A stretch of 64,000 nucleotides of DNA, from positions 1-64,000 of the IMG/VR virus record IMGVR_UViG_3300044970_000730. One strand, 5' to 3'. The stretch's first letter is position 1; each line of letters starts with the position of its first letter. The translations under genes and the position numbers were made by a program. The DNA is from a virus. Under the pieces are notes generated by a model. The model did no database searches. It saw only the letters and a list, made by a program, of their open reading frames with translations, and was not told the DNA's origin. This document shows positions 19,547 through 28,327 of this stretch, piece by piece.

Positions 19547-21784
19547 TTAGCTACCCGATCCTGTCTTGGCTTTGAGTTGCATCTCCTCGCGCATGAGGGC
19601 TCGTTCCGACGCACCTTCAGCCGCCGAGATACCAGCAAGGAACCGACTGGTTTCATCAACCATGTTCTGCTTCTCAAGCTGGGCGATAACCTTGGCTCGG
19701 TCTGCTTCGCTACGAGCTGCAAGCTGGAGCATGGCGATCTCACGCTCAGTTTGGACTTGAAGCACTCGGCTCTGGGCATCAAACTTACGAGCCTCGATCT
19801 GCTCAAGGTTGACCATCTCTTCCAAACGAAGCTGCTGGAGTTGCTTGGTACTCTCGAACTGGAACTTCTCCCGCTCGAATGCCAGACGCTCCATCTCCAT
19901 TTGAACACGGTTCTGTTCGATCTCAAGCTTAACTTGGTTCGGATCAGGCGGTTGGGGCTGCTGTGCCCGTTCTTGTCGAATCTGTTCCACTTGCTCCGGG
20001 GTACGAATTATCCCCATCTCAGGCAGACGCATCATCGTAAGACGAGCACGAGTCAAGCTACTCTGGTCTACGTGGTCAGCCAGCTCAGGGTTCTGGGCTG
20101 CTTCAACCGACAGCTTCTCAAGGTTAGCAATCTGGATTTGCTTGTTACGAAGCTCGGTAGAACTCCGAACATCCACTTCAAAGTCGAAGTCGGCGTATTC
20201 AGGACGGAGGTTGTACTGGATGTTCCAGTGGTACAACCGATCAATCAGCTTCTGGGTGATGTAGTCATCCCAGCTTTCAGCCTTCATGTCAGTGACAATC
20301 GTAGCTGCTTGCTGGAGAATCGCCATACCCGTAGCTGAGTCACCGCCCACTTGAGCACCACCCATCCCGCCTGCAATCAGGTTGATACCTGACTCTTCCT
20401 GTGCCCATTGCTGAGCAAGCTGGAGGAGAGGCATTAGGGAGGGGGTGACGTTGGCGGGAAGGAACTGCTGCCACGCTTGATCCACATTCACAAGGGTAGA
20501 GTCAGTGACATTCCACAGCTTGTGGGGGGCTAGCTCCCACTTACCGTCTACCGGCTCCACGTATTCCTTGTTGAATACGACCATCGGACCCGACGAGATA
20601 CTTGCATTGTCAAGAATCATGTGCAGAGTAGATGTGTGGATACGCTGGCTGTCTTCCATCTCGATGGGAAGACCGAAGCCGAATGGACTGTTCGGGTCTT
20701 TCTCCCACACACACGCCATGTAAGGCAGCTCGTAAGCCCCCTCAATGGCCTCCAGAGAGGCTCGGATAACCCGACCGTTACACACCCACACCTCGCCCAT
20801 GTAAGAGTTACCAAGGCTGTCGTAGGTGGGTTCTAGGCCCAGTGCGTTAGCTTGCTCCACGGACACGGGTCCGTTGTACTCGATGACGACGTACTTGTGC
20901 TTGAGGTAGTTGTCCCCTGAATCAGTCTGAGCACGAACATCCGAAAAGAACTCTCCGTTGTACTCATCCGGCCCATTAAGGAGAAGCTCGCGGATAACGT
21001 CATCGAAAAAGCCTTCGGACGTAGCCAGCTTACCGAACTGGGTCTTGGACATCGGGTGGATTTCGAGAACCCACTCCGCATCACAAATGTCGTTGACCGT
21101 GGTATCCGGGTAGAACATCCACGGATCAACACGGTAGACTTCGGGGGCGGGAATCGTCTCGTAGGTAGGAATAGCTACAAGAGTACCGTCAGGCGCTTGC
21201 GTGGATTGATACACACGCTTGGGCTTGAGGCTGGGGACTGGACCTTTGAGAATACCCGTGCCAAGACGAACCATGTCCGAGATCGCTTGGCGAGCCTTGG
21301 GTCCGTACTTGGTAGCACTCAGTTGATCGTAGATTTCTTGCTCAAGGGCTCGGGATGCTTGAGCCGCGAGTGCCGGGTCTACGTCAGGTCGGGGACTAGG
21401 CTTGATGTCCCAGTTCTTATCACCACCAGAGAATTGCTGGCTCCAGATTTGAGCCTCAGCAATCTTACACTTCTCTGACACTAGGTTGTGATCCGGCCGG
21501 GCTCGGCTGGATTCAGTGGTGGTTTGTGTGTTGAGGGTACTGCCTCGACTCGAACTCTTGTTCCCGAGAAGGAGGCGCATGGCTCGTCGCCACTCTTCCT
21601 CTTTCATGTTGCGGTCAGACGAAGCTCGTTTCCATTTATCCTCGATGGAGTGAGCCAAGCCGTCAAGGAGTTGACGGCGTTGGTTGTCAATGGCTTCCGC
21701 TTCCTCTTGAATCCTCATCATCTCTTCGGGGCTAAGTTCGATCTCGGCAACGATGACTGCATCTACCGGCTGTTGCTCAATCAT
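19547..21784 (-). CDS. Portal protein
   Basis: 745 residues. The helical N-terminus (about 20-75) contains KEEEWRRAMRLLLG. The portal core includes MVRLGTGILKGPVPSLK and YRVDPWMFYPDTTVNDI, typical of the P22/Ep15-type portal fold. A long helical barrel-like C-terminus (about 530-745) is rich in Gln, Glu and Arg. It forms the dodecameric DNA channel at one capsid vertex. It lies directly downstream of TerL, the normal order. Size matches long podovirus portals. Confidence 0.85.
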   Translation of the reverse strand: MIEQQPVDAVIVAEIELSPEEMMRIQEEAEAIDNQRRQLLDGLAHSIEDKWKRASSDRNMKEEEWRRAMRLLLGNKSSSRGSTLNTQTTTESSRARPDHNLVSEKCKIAEAQIWSQQFSGGDKNWDIKPSPRPDVDPALAAQASRALEQEIYDQLSATKYGPKARQAISDMVRLGTGILKGPVPSLKPKRVYQSTQAPDGTLVAIPTYETIPAPEVYRVDPWMFYPDTTVNDICDAEWVLEIHPMSKTQFGKLATSEGFFDDVIRELLLNGPDEYNGEFFSDVRAQTDSGDNYLKHKYVVIEYNGPVSVEQANALGLEPTYDSLGNSYMGEVWVCNGRVIRASLEAIEGAYELPYMACVWEKDPNSPFGFGLPIEMEDSQRIHTSTLHMILDNASISSGPMVVFNKEYVEPVDGKWELAPHKLWNVTDSTLVNVDQAWQQFLPANVTPSLMPLLQLAQQWAQEESGINLIAGGMGGAQVGGDSATGMAILQQAATIVTDMKAESWDDYITQKLIDRLYHWNIQYNLRPEYADFDFEVDVRSSTELRNKQIQIANLEKLSVEAAQNPELADHVDQSSLTRARLTMMRLPEMGIIRTPEQVEQIRQERAQQPQPPDPNQVKLEIEQNRVQMEMERLAFEREKFQFESTKQLQQLRLEEMVNLEQIEARKFDAQSRVLQVQTEREIAMLQLAARSEADRAKVIAQLEKQNMVDETSRFLAGISAAEGASERALMREEMQLKAKTGSGS

Positions 21785-21810
21785 GGTTGTTTACTTGCAC
21801 TCCTTTGCAA

Positions 21811-23424
21811 TTACACATCGTATGTCTTACCCGAGGCTCCGGTAAAAGAAGATGGGTTTCGTGGGATCGGGGGTTGTTTGGCGTGCTTCAATGCTGCACT
21901 GCAATAACGTAGTGCGTCGATTAAGTGGTCGTTCTCTTTGATGACGCGGCCCTTCTGGTCCCTTCGGTAGACCACATACTCCTTGGAAAGCTCGGAAAGG
22001 CTGCGGAAGAACTTCAATCGACCTGTAGCCAACATCTCTTGCAAGGCGTAAATGCCAGATTCCACAGCATTGTCTGCTGGAAACAGCTTAACTCCCAAAT
22101 CTCGATAGAGATTGAAGAGTTGTTTACCGTCTACCTGCGATCTTCCTCTGGAAGCTGGATCGATTGCCACCGGAATCCAGTCACCACGGCCTTTTACAGC
22201 CTGAGCGTGGACAATTGGCTCCGCTTGACCCCTTTTGTACTCGGAATAAGCGAACACTTCCTTGGTATCGGGGTTCTCAGCCAGCCAAACACACGCGGTG
22301 TTGTTCCAACCCACGTCCATACCCGCGATTTTCTTCCAGTGTTTCGGAATATCGAAGTCTTTGACGAGAATTTCTTCGAGTGGGATGGTGAAAATCGTAC
22401 CCGAACCCATCGAAGGAAGGCCCTTTGAGCGGGATTCTTTCAAGTGGGAGGGGGTGGCGTCCAACATACGCTTCTTAGCGTCTTCGGTAAGCCACGGAGC
22501 GTCATCCCATCCAGCGATAATCACCGCCTTAGAGGTTTCAGACGACTTTTCGATGGAGTCGATTTCACCTTTTCGCAGTCGTTCCTTGTCCCGCTCCTCG
22601 GCATCTTCACGAGAGAGCTTCACAATGCCCGGAATCTCCGACCCTCGGGGCAGGAACTCGGCATTGTTGTAGAAAGAAAGGACGAGAGGGGTTAGACCGG
22701 CCAAAGGGGTGGCGGTGACATACATGATGCCGTTGGTGGTCATCGTTCGGAGGTAGCACTCCGAGTAAATGTCTGCTGGAGGAAGCTCGTCCATCCAGAT
22801 AACATCTTTTTCCGTACCGTAGAACGACACGATACCCTGCTCGGATGACTTGAAGCCGATTCGGGAAAGACCGCCGAAGGCTGATTTGACAAGAACGTAG
22901 TCAACGGCGCCACCGGAGTTGGGGCGATAAACCACCTTCTCAATCCGGTCGGCAGGAATCATACCTGTACCGATCTTACCGACATCTCCAATGAGGATTT
23001 TCTGGATGATGTCTCGACAGGTTTCTTTGTTGTCACCAACAACCCACATATCCACAGGCTTGTCGAACTTTCTGCCGGGCCACCAAGGGGCATACTCACC
23101 CAAGGCGTGGCACGCGGTCTGGTAAGCGCCAGCGTAACTTTTGCCAACCCTGTTTGCCGCCGAGAAGTATGTCTCTTGGTAGAGCTTACTGGCCGAAAAG
23201 AAAGCGTAGTGCTTCGGAAGATTCTCAATCCCATACGGAGTACCGGGAGTAAACCACCTCACCCAACCACTCAGCTTCTCAGCTTCTTTCTTGGCTTCCA
23301 ATGTTTCCAGCAAATCAATCAGGTGTTGGGTATCGTCATCTAAACTAAGCTCAAGAGGCTTATCCAGATCAACACTATCTACCTTGAACACCAACGTACC
23401 ATCAAACCCCAGCTTACTCGCCAT
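21811..23424 (-). CDS. terL: Terminase large subunit
   Basis: 537 residues. The ATPase domain has a Walker A-like loop at residues 89-96 (AANRVGKS) and a Walker B at about 208-213 (VIWMDE). The TATPL coupling motif follows. The nuclease domain starts near IAGMDVGWNN with a catalytic-type Asp and ends with DHLIDALRY, which supplies another acidic residue. The protein pumps DNA through the portal and cuts concatemers. It overlaps terS by 11 bases and is followed by the portal gene. Confidence 0.92.
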   Translation of the reverse strand: MASKLGFDGTLVFKVDSVDLDKPLELSLDDDTQHLIDLLETLEAKKEAEKLSGWVRWFTPGTPYGIENLPKHYAFFSASKLYQETYFSAANRVGKSYAGAYQTACHALGEYAPWWPGRKFDKPVDMWVVGDNKETCRDIIQKILIGDVGKIGTGMIPADRIEKVVYRPNSGGAVDYVLVKSAFGGLSRIGFKSSEQGIVSFYGTEKDVIWMDELPPADIYSECYLRTMTTNGIMYVTATPLAGLTPLVLSFYNNAEFLPRGSEIPGIVKLSREDAEERDKERLRKGEIDSIEKSSETSKAVIIAGWDDAPWLTEDAKKRMLDATPSHLKESRSKGLPSMGSGTIFTIPLEEILVKDFDIPKHWKKIAGMDVGWNNTACVWLAENPDTKEVFAYSEYKRGQAEPIVHAQAVKGRGDWIPVAIDPASRGRSQVDGKQLFNLYRDLGVKLFPADNAVESGIYALQEMLATGRLKFFRSLSELSKEYVVYRRDQKGRVIKENDHLIDALRYCSAALKHAKQPPIPRNPSSFTGASGKTYDV

Positions 23425-23818
23425 TGTTCGTTACCTCTCCTTCAATAACCCGCGGGAGAAGCTCGGGCATGTAAGCCTGTAGGCGCTTGACCAATTCTTC
23501 CTTCGTAACCTCGGCATTGACCGAGAGCTGCCTTGTGTTTTGATCCACTTTATCTGCCCAATCGTACAGATGACTCATCCGCGCTTTGTAAAGGGCAGTG
23601 TTGAAATCCTTATCCTTGAGATTCATCCGACCTTGCCGAATGTTCCACGCTTCCGCTATATCATTACCGCGCTCAACGAGTTCTCGGAACTGCGGGTTAG
23701 TTTGACACAGCTGGGCGAACTGGCGCTTGGTCATTTCCAAGTGTTCCGCCACCTCTACGTTTGTGTAGCCTTCTTTGTACAGAGCGATAATCTCGCCGGC
23801 CGTAAACTCCTTAGCCAC
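23414..23818 (-). CDS. terS: Terminase small subunit
   Basis: 134 residues. An N-terminal helix-turn-helix (EIIALYKEGYTNVEVAEHL) is followed by a helical oligomerisation region, the layout of small terminase subunits that recognise the packaging site and regulate TerL. It overlaps terL by 11 bases. The gene comes directly downstream of the tRNA pair on the same strand. Confidence 0.82.
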   Translation of the reverse strand: MAKEFTAGEIIALYKEGYTNVEVAEHLEMTKRQFAQLCQTNPQFRELVERGNDIAEAWNIRQGRMNLKDKDFNTALYKARMSHLYDWADKVDQNTRQLSVNAEVTKEELVKRLQAYMPELLPRVIEGEVTNNGE

Positions 23819-23888
23819 GTTCTCTGATCTCCTTATCCCGAGACGGCCAAAGGCCGGAGGTTGTTAGCCCCCGGCCCCGGCGGTTGGT

Positions 23889-23964
23889 TGGTGGAAAGGG
23901 CTGGAGTCGAACCAGCGACATCGGGGTTATGAGCCCCGCACTCTGCCATCTGAGTTACCTTTCC
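23889..23964 (-). tRNA. tRNA with CAT anticodon (Met, or Ile2 if lysidine-modified)
   Basis: A complete 76-base cloverleaf on the minus strand. It has a 7-bp acceptor stem GGAAAGG/CCTTTCC, an anticodon stem CGGGG/CCCCG with loop CTCATAA, a T-arm with GTTCGAC, and an encoded CCA end (plus-strand TGG at 23889-23891). The CAT anticodon fits elongator Met or tRNA-Ile2; I cannot separate these by eye. Confidence 0.93.
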
Positions 23965-23972
23965 GTTACGTC

Positions 23973-24049
23973 TGGCGGATTTGGTAGGAATCGAACCTAC
24001 GACAAATGGCTTAACAGGCCACTGCTCTGACCAACTGAGCTACAAATCC
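23973..24049 (-). tRNA. tRNA-Asn (GTT)
   Basis: A complete 77-base cloverleaf on the minus strand, 8 bases from the preceding tRNA. The acceptor stem is GGATTTG/CAAATCC, the anticodon loop CTGTTAA, and the T-arm GTAGG-TTCGATT-CCTAC. The CCA end is encoded at plus-strand 23973-23975. Confidence 0.94.
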
Positions 24050-24052
24050 GTT

Positions 24053-24457
24053 TTAAATTTTCTGCAACACCCCAGTGAAAGTATGCCACGCCGGGGGTGG
24101 TGGACTAAACTGAGGTCCGGGGTTAATAACATGATTCGCAATAAGAGCGGTATACGAAATCTTACCCGGCTCAACAACATCCAAATCAATACGCCCCGCG
24201 TTCGGTCCCGTCTCGTAACCACGGATCAAATCAAACGGACCCGAGGCCGTAGGACGAAGAAGAGTAAAATTACCCGTTCCACGGGGGCTCACACCCACAA
24301 GCCAAATTTGATTACCCTTATTATCGTAGGTGTAAATCTGGATGCTTTGCGTCTCTTCCGAGTGATTGATAATGCAACAACCCCACCCAGACTTCTCCGG
24401 GTTGTAGTACGCACCACTCAAATCAAGGGTAGACTCTGCTTTAGACTTCTTAGCCAT
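24053..24457 (-). CDS. Small beta-domain protein with SGxYYNPxxSGWG signature
   Basis: 134 residues from the ATG at 24455-24457, preceded by GAGGAG. The body contains SGAYYNPEKSGWGCCIINH, then IYTYDNKGNQIWLVGVSP. This pattern (SGxW/Y-Y/W-NPxxSGWG ... YDxxGxPxWLVG) is one I associate with repeated beta domains of secreted proteobacterial proteins of unknown function. No signal peptide is seen. It lies in the virion block upstream of the tRNA pair and next to the endolysin, so a virion surface or receptor role is possible. Function is unproven. Confidence 0.65.
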   Translation of the reverse strand: MAKKSKAESTLDLSGAYYNPEKSGWGCCIINHSEETQSIQIYTYDNKGNQIWLVGVSPRGTGNFTLLRPTASGPFDLIRGYETGPNAGRIDLDVVEPGKISYTALIANHVINPGPQFSPPPPAWHTFTGVLQKI

Positions 24458-24486
24458 TTTGATTGGCTCCTCTAGTTGGGTTGGAA

Positions 24487-24500
24487 GCGTCGCTAGACGC
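24487..24500. repeat. Dispersed 5-bp-arm inverted repeat around TAGC/GCTA
   Basis: GCGTC-GCTA-GACGC, a perfect 14-base inverted repeat, about 30 bases upstream of the start of the minus-strand gene at 24457. Similar elements are at 29540, 32606 and 52679, and a variant is at 28313. Confidence 0.6.
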
Positions 24501-24596
24501 AACTTGGGGTTGAGCTAGTGGGTTAACGAACCGACTGCGTTGCTCAGGCGAGTCCAGTCCGAGACTAAAGACCACCTCCTTGGTTAATGCCGCTTT

Positions 24597-25340
24597 CTAC
24601 TTGTCCCTCTTAGAGAGCATATACCAAATCGCCAACAGAGAGACACCAACAAACAGATAGCTAACAAACTGGCTGAGTCCAGCTAGAGGGGCAAGGGCAT
24701 CCCGCACCACCTCTACTTGGGAGACTTGGGAAGCAACGCCTGCTGTGGCTGCGACTCCACCGGCAACCTTCTGGACTTGAGTGTTGTCGGGCACGGCATC
24801 GGGAACCACGTTGGATGTGGGCTCGGAAGACTTGTGCGGCTTCGATTCTTCGGCATCGAATCTTTCATCCTTTGTGTAGGTGGTTCCGGTAAGGAACATA
24901 CCGGCCTCCTCCTTACGTCGGTTAACCAGCCCTTGAACTACCTTGCCTCCTGCCCGGTTCCACCGGGGGAACTCAGCATAAGCCCCCGTGAAATCAGATT
25001 GGTTCAACTTGCGGAGAAGGGTAGAACGAGCGAAGGCTCCGGGGCCAATGTTATAGCAAAGGGATACAACAGCGTCCCACTGGGGTTGGCTAAGAGGAAC
25101 CTTGATAAGCTGACGACAAGAGATTTCATCTTGAGCTACGTGCTGGATGAGAAGCTGCTCAGCGAACTCTCGGGTAATGGTGTTACCCTCGAAAGCGTGA
25201 CTAGGGTCAGTGATTCCATAACCAATAGTCCACACACCTACAAGGTCTTTGTAGGCTTTAGCAGAGAATCCTTCCCAACGCTTAATTACAGCTAGGCCGT
25301 TCTCAGAGATTCTTCGATCTCGGTTCGGGTTAGTGGTCAT
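24597..25340 (-). CDS. Endolysin: GH24 lysozyme with C-terminal membrane segment
   Basis: 247 residues. The catalytic triad spacing is canonical: Glu23 (WEG), eight residues to Asp32, and five to Thr38 in VWTIGYG. LCYNIGPGAF follows. This fits a T4/lambdoid-type muramidase cleaving peptidoglycan. After a Thr/Val/Ala-rich linker (about 160-215) comes a hydrophobic segment (about residues 222-243, SYLFVGVSLLAIWYML) and the basic end SKRDK, a tail-anchor arrangement. Most membrane-tethered endolysins carry an N-terminal SAR domain, so the C-terminal anchor is unusual. It lies far from the spanin genes. Confidence 0.88.
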   Translation of the reverse strand: MTTNPNRDRRISENGLAVIKRWEGFSAKAYKDLVGVWTIGYGITDPSHAFEGNTITREFAEQLLIQHVAQDEISCRQLIKVPLSQPQWDAVVSLCYNIGPGAFARSTLLRKLNQSDFTGAYAEFPRWNRAGGKVVQGLVNRRKEEAGMFLTGTTYTKDERFDAEESKPHKSSEPTSNVVPDAVPDNTQVQKVAGGVAATAGVASQVSQVEVVRDALAPLAGLSQFVSYLFVGVSLLAIWYMLSKRDK

Positions 25341-25376
25341 TTATTGACTTCCGTTTTGTTTGTGAAACAACATATG

Positions 25377-27083
25377 TTACATCCAGCTCGGCACTGTCGG
25401 GCCGATACCGTGGCCGACGAAATGGCAAACGTCGGCGTTTGATCCACCAGTGATTCGCCACGCCGAGTAGAACCAACGGAAAGTATCTGCCGATGTCGGC
25501 ATTCCACTAGTTAACGTTTCTTCCCACAACAAAGAGCCATTGATCGACCTGATTCGAGCGACAACCGATGTAGCTGACAAGACGATTAAATCAACCATGT
25601 ACGCCGTGTTTGACGCAAACGTATAGGTAGTAGCTGAATCCGTTGATGTGCTAGATGCTCTCGCTCTCAGGATTGCAGTTCCGCCTGATTGGAACTCAAC
25701 ATAAAACCCATCTGTCGGGTCAGCGACGGCAGGGACGCCGCCATTGCAACCAACGCGGATTACTCGGTCCGATATTGTGGAGTTTGTAACTACAATGCAC
25801 CGAATGCAGTTGTTGGTCGAGAAGTTCGTTCCGTTGCTCGAAAGAACATAGCCGGAGTTTGCCGATGCGGAGGATCGGATTCCTACGGAAAAGGCGTAAT
25901 CGGTAAGGCTTGTGCCACCCGTATTTCCAGAAGCAAGCGCAGTTCCGTTTGGAAACGGCGGCACGCCAAGAACGTTTCCCGTGTACCCGTACCAAGAAAA
26001 GCGCGAGTCGGCAAAGGTAAAATCTCCGACTACGGCTGCAACTTCATCAATAGCAGCTTGCACGTCTGTGGCAATCAGGCCGCTTGTAGTGTTGTCATAC
26101 GAAACATTATCTGCTGTGATAGAATCACCAGCGATAACATCAAACGTAGACGTAGCCACCAGCTTGACCGTAGCCGTCTCGCCCGGAGCAATAACCGTAG
26201 GACCATTGATCGTCGTAGACGATGGTGTGATTGTCAAGTTCCCGGAAGCTGCCGCGTTGCGGAGATTGAACTCAGCGTCGGTAGTAGTCACACCCGTACC
26301 GAACGTAGCGGTCTTAGCCCCCGTGTTAGTAAACCGGATGTAAGCCCCCGCATCTGTGTTCGAGATGTTCCGATTAGTTCCGCTTTCCGTTACGACAGGT
26401 GCCGGACCAGCAGCAATAGCAATATCCCCCGAGCCAAGAAGGCTCGTGGAGTTGATGGTCTTGATGTTCGTACCAGACACAAGGGTATCTTGCTTGGAAC
26501 TCGGGCTAAAGTTACCCGCGTGCCACATCAAGTTTCCGTTGAACTCGGGGGTGGTTGATCCACTGGTGAACGTGAACGTAGCGGTATCACCGCCCGAATC
26601 ACCAATAGCCTCAAGAGTCCAACCTGTTTCGGTAGACCCGGTACGGCCCATCTCCAATTTAGCATAGGAGCCTGTGTCCGTGGGGTGGTTGTACTGGATA
26701 GTCAACTCATCCAAACCCACGATAGACCTAGTACCGGCTCCTGTAGAAGCTCCGATCTGAAGGGAACCGGGAAGGGTGAGGATAGTTCCATCCCACGCCG
26801 TCCCGGCGATACCTCCAAACACGGTCGAGCTGCTTCGGAACTGGAGCTGAGTCCCGGTTCCACCGGGGGAGCTACCACCACCTCCCCCGGATTCTGGAGC
26901 ATTCTCCCACGCCATAAGGGTTGCGTTGTACTTCAACACCTCCCCGTCTGCGGGGTTAAGGATCACCACATCGCTCAAGTCATTGAGACTAGAATCTTGG
27001 ACGATAGACTCAAACAGCCTACGAAGTGCTACTTCCTCGTCAACTGGAAACGGAAAGAGCTTTGACTTCCGAATGTCAACCAT
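25377..27083 (-). CDS. Fibre-like virion protein
   Basis: 568 residues. The short helical N-terminus (FPVDEEVALRRLFES) probably attaches to the virion. A Gly/Ser-rich hinge (about 65-80) precedes a long beta-rich repeat region (SSLNDLSDV, GSTETGWTLEAIGD, LLGSGDIAIA) with phrases typical of phage fibre shafts. The C-terminal domain (about 370-568) is compact and lectin-like in composition, ending VCHFVGHGIGPTVPSWM. I infer a receptor-binding or fibre role. It is the first large gene of the leftward virion transcript. Confidence 0.7.
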   Translation of the reverse strand: MVDIRKSKLFPFPVDEEVALRRLFESIVQDSSLNDLSDVVILNPADGEVLKYNATLMAWENAPESGGGGGSSPGGTGTQLQFRSSSTVFGGIAGTAWDGTILTLPGSLQIGASTGAGTRSIVGLDELTIQYNHPTDTGSYAKLEMGRTGSTETGWTLEAIGDSGGDTATFTFTSGSTTPEFNGNLMWHAGNFSPSSKQDTLVSGTNIKTINSTSLLGSGDIAIAAGPAPVVTESGTNRNISNTDAGAYIRFTNTGAKTATFGTGVTTTDAEFNLRNAAASGNLTITPSSTTINGPTVIAPGETATVKLVATSTFDVIAGDSITADNVSYDNTTSGLIATDVQAAIDEVAAVVGDFTFADSRFSWYGYTGNVLGVPPFPNGTALASGNTGGTSLTDYAFSVGIRSSASANSGYVLSSNGTNFSTNNCIRCIVVTNSTISDRVIRVGCNGGVPAVADPTDGFYVEFQSGGTAILRARASSTSTDSATTYTFASNTAYMVDLIVLSATSVVARIRSINGSLLWEETLTSGMPTSADTFRWFYSAWRITGGSNADVCHFVGHGIGPTVPSWM

Positions 27084-27119
27084 CGTGGTTAAAGCCCTCC
27101 TTGGCTAGATTGGTGGGAC

Positions 27120-27314
27120 TTAGAGCGTGGGTGCAGCGTAGTTCGTGTCGGTCACACCGGCGTCAGCGTTGAGCTTCAAGCGCAGGGTATTCCCCCAAGT
27201 AACAAGGGACTCAATATTCGCCTCGATCTTGGCAAAGGCATCAGCCAGTTCCTTGGCCTTCTCGGAATCACCTTGGCTGAAGAAATCACGGGGTTTCAGG
27301 TTTGCTGCGGGCAT
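27120..27314 (-). CDS. Small helical protein, first gene of the late block
   Basis: 64 residues with one main helix (SEKAKELADAFAKIEANIES) and a Thr/Ala-rich tail. It is preceded by GGAGG and by a consensus promoter at 27352-27380, and followed closely by the fibre-like gene. It may be a small virion or fibre-attachment protein; the family is not recognised. Confidence 0.65.
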   Translation of the reverse strand: MPAANLKPRDFFSQGDSEKAKELADAFAKIEANIESLVTWGNTLRLKLNADAGVTDTNYAAPTL

Positions 27315-27351
27315 TGGGTGTTACCTCCGTTACGGTTGGTTGGGAGTCGCG

Positions 27352-27380
27352 ATTGTAACGATGTTCAACAGTTGTGTCAA
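27352..27380 (-). promoter_or_regulatory. Sigma70 promoter for the leftward virion genes
   Basis: On the minus strand: TTGACA (plus 27375-27380), a 17-base spacer, and TACAAT (plus 27352-27357). This is 6/6 and 5/6 to consensus. The start of the first late gene is 38 bases downstream of the -10 box. It implies host RNA polymerase transcribes the virion genes. Confidence 0.85.
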
Positions 27381-27400
27381 GAGAGAGAGCGAAGCGAACG

Positions 27401-27673
27401 CTAAGAGAGTAGCTTCTCCGCTTGTTCCTTAATCTCATCGGTAAACGGGAAGTCAAACCCAGAAGCCCCCTCCCAATCTCGGAAGTAGTCGAGGTGGTAC
27501 GGAACCTTCTCGGATTCCTCGGGATGCTCCGCCTGAAGCTTGACCAACTCTCGGGACCACATATCGAACACACAATCGGGGACCACGGACTCGTACATCC
27601 GGTAGTACAGGTACGAGTGAACGGCGATGTTACGGCGAAGCTCAGTGATACGATCACAAACAACACTTTTCAC
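27401..27673 (-). CDS. Stand-alone LigA domain Ia-like protein
   Basis: 90 residues from a GTG start at 27671-27673, chosen because GGGAGG lies 6 bases upstream. A longer frame to 27778 has no such site and a low-complexity leader. The motif run ITELRRNIAVHSYLYYRMY, then VPDCVFD and ELVKLQAEHPE matches the N-terminal domain Ia of NAD-dependent DNA ligase, which binds the NMN half of NAD. Residues equivalent to E. coli LigA Tyr22, Asp32 and Asp36 are kept; His23 is Tyr and Tyr35 is Phe. There is no adenylation domain. It may be a ligase accessory or NAD-binding protein; the role is inferred. Confidence 0.75.
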   Translation of the reverse strand: MKSVVCDRITELRRNIAVHSYLYYRMYESVVPDCVFDMWSRELVKLQAEHPEESEKVPYHLDYFRDWEGASGFDFPFTDEIKEQAEKLLS

Positions 27674-27770
27674 GATAGACCTCCCGTCGTCCTTCGGACT
27701 CCTTACGTTCGCCTGCGGCTCTCTAGGAGCCTCTCTACGGCCTTCCGGCCCCTTACCCGCACCCAAGCCC

Positions 27771-27941
27771 TTACCCACGGTCTAGGTCGGGCTTAGAGAG
27801 GCTCTCAGGAGCCTTGGCGTCGATACCACGCTGTAACTCATCAAGAGCCTTCCGGGTTTCGTACCGATTCCTCGATTCGACGGATAGACGGTGGATGAGT
27901 TCGGAGAGTTGTTCGTTGGATAGCGCGGTGTAGTCGGTCAC
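27771..27941 (-). CDS. Small helical protein, overlapping its upstream gene
   Basis: 56 residues from a GTG at 27939-27941 that overlaps the upstream stop as GTGA. The protein (MTDYTALSNEQLSELIHRLS in part) is a charged helix ending at a TAA at 27771-27773. Translational coupling and clean codon use support it. It is too short for most gene callers. I recognise no family. Confidence 0.65.
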   Translation of the reverse strand: MTDYTALSNEQLSELIHRLSVESRNRYETRKALDELQRGIDAKAPESLSKPDLDRG

Positions 27942-28285
27942 TTGGTCAAATCCTCAGTGGAGGCGGTAAGGGGTTTGGTTCGGTCCATCGTATCGGGAAA
28001 CTTGTACTTGGGGCGAACAAACATCGAAAACTTCTCTCGGATAGCCCACGCACAAGGATCAGGAATGCGAATCTCGGAAGGATCGTCCCACGGCCAGATG
28101 GGAAGACCACGCCAGTATTCCCAGCCCCACACTTGGAAATACTTTCCCGTCTTGGCCTCGTGTTCGTCGCTTAGCCGGTTGAACTCAGCTACTGCTGCCC
28201 AATACTCTTTTCCCGTCTCGAAGTCGTGGGGATTGGGATACTTGATTCCATCGAGAGGTGGAACACCGTAGTTGTCGGGGGTCAC
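27938..28285 (-). CDS. Hypothetical protein, Trp/Pro-rich
   Basis: 115 residues from a GTG at 28283-28285, which has GAGGAG nine bases upstream. The longer frame from 28348 overlaps the -10 box of a promoter and so is less likely. Notable segments are FETGKEYWAAVAEFNRLS and VWGWEYWRGLPIWPWDDPSE. No family is recognised. It is the first gene of a small leftward operon with the 56-residue and LigA-Ia-like genes. Confidence 0.68.
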   Translation of the reverse strand: MTPDNYGVPPLDGIKYPNPHDFETGKEYWAAVAEFNRLSDEHEAKTGKYFQVWGWEYWRGLPIWPWDDPSEIRIPDPCAWAIREKFSMFVRPKYKFPDTMDRTKPLTASTEDLTK

Positions 28286-28312
28286 TTGGGGTTGCTCCTC
28301 GGTGTGGTAATC

Positions 28313-28327
28313 GCCGCTAGACGCGGC
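28313..28327. repeat. Inverted repeat GCCGC-TAGAC-GCGGC in leader
   Basis: A 5-bp-arm inverted repeat in the predicted 5' leader of the gene starting at 28285, between its promoter and ribosome site. It resembles the dispersed TAGC hairpins but has a 5-base loop. Confidence 0.5.
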
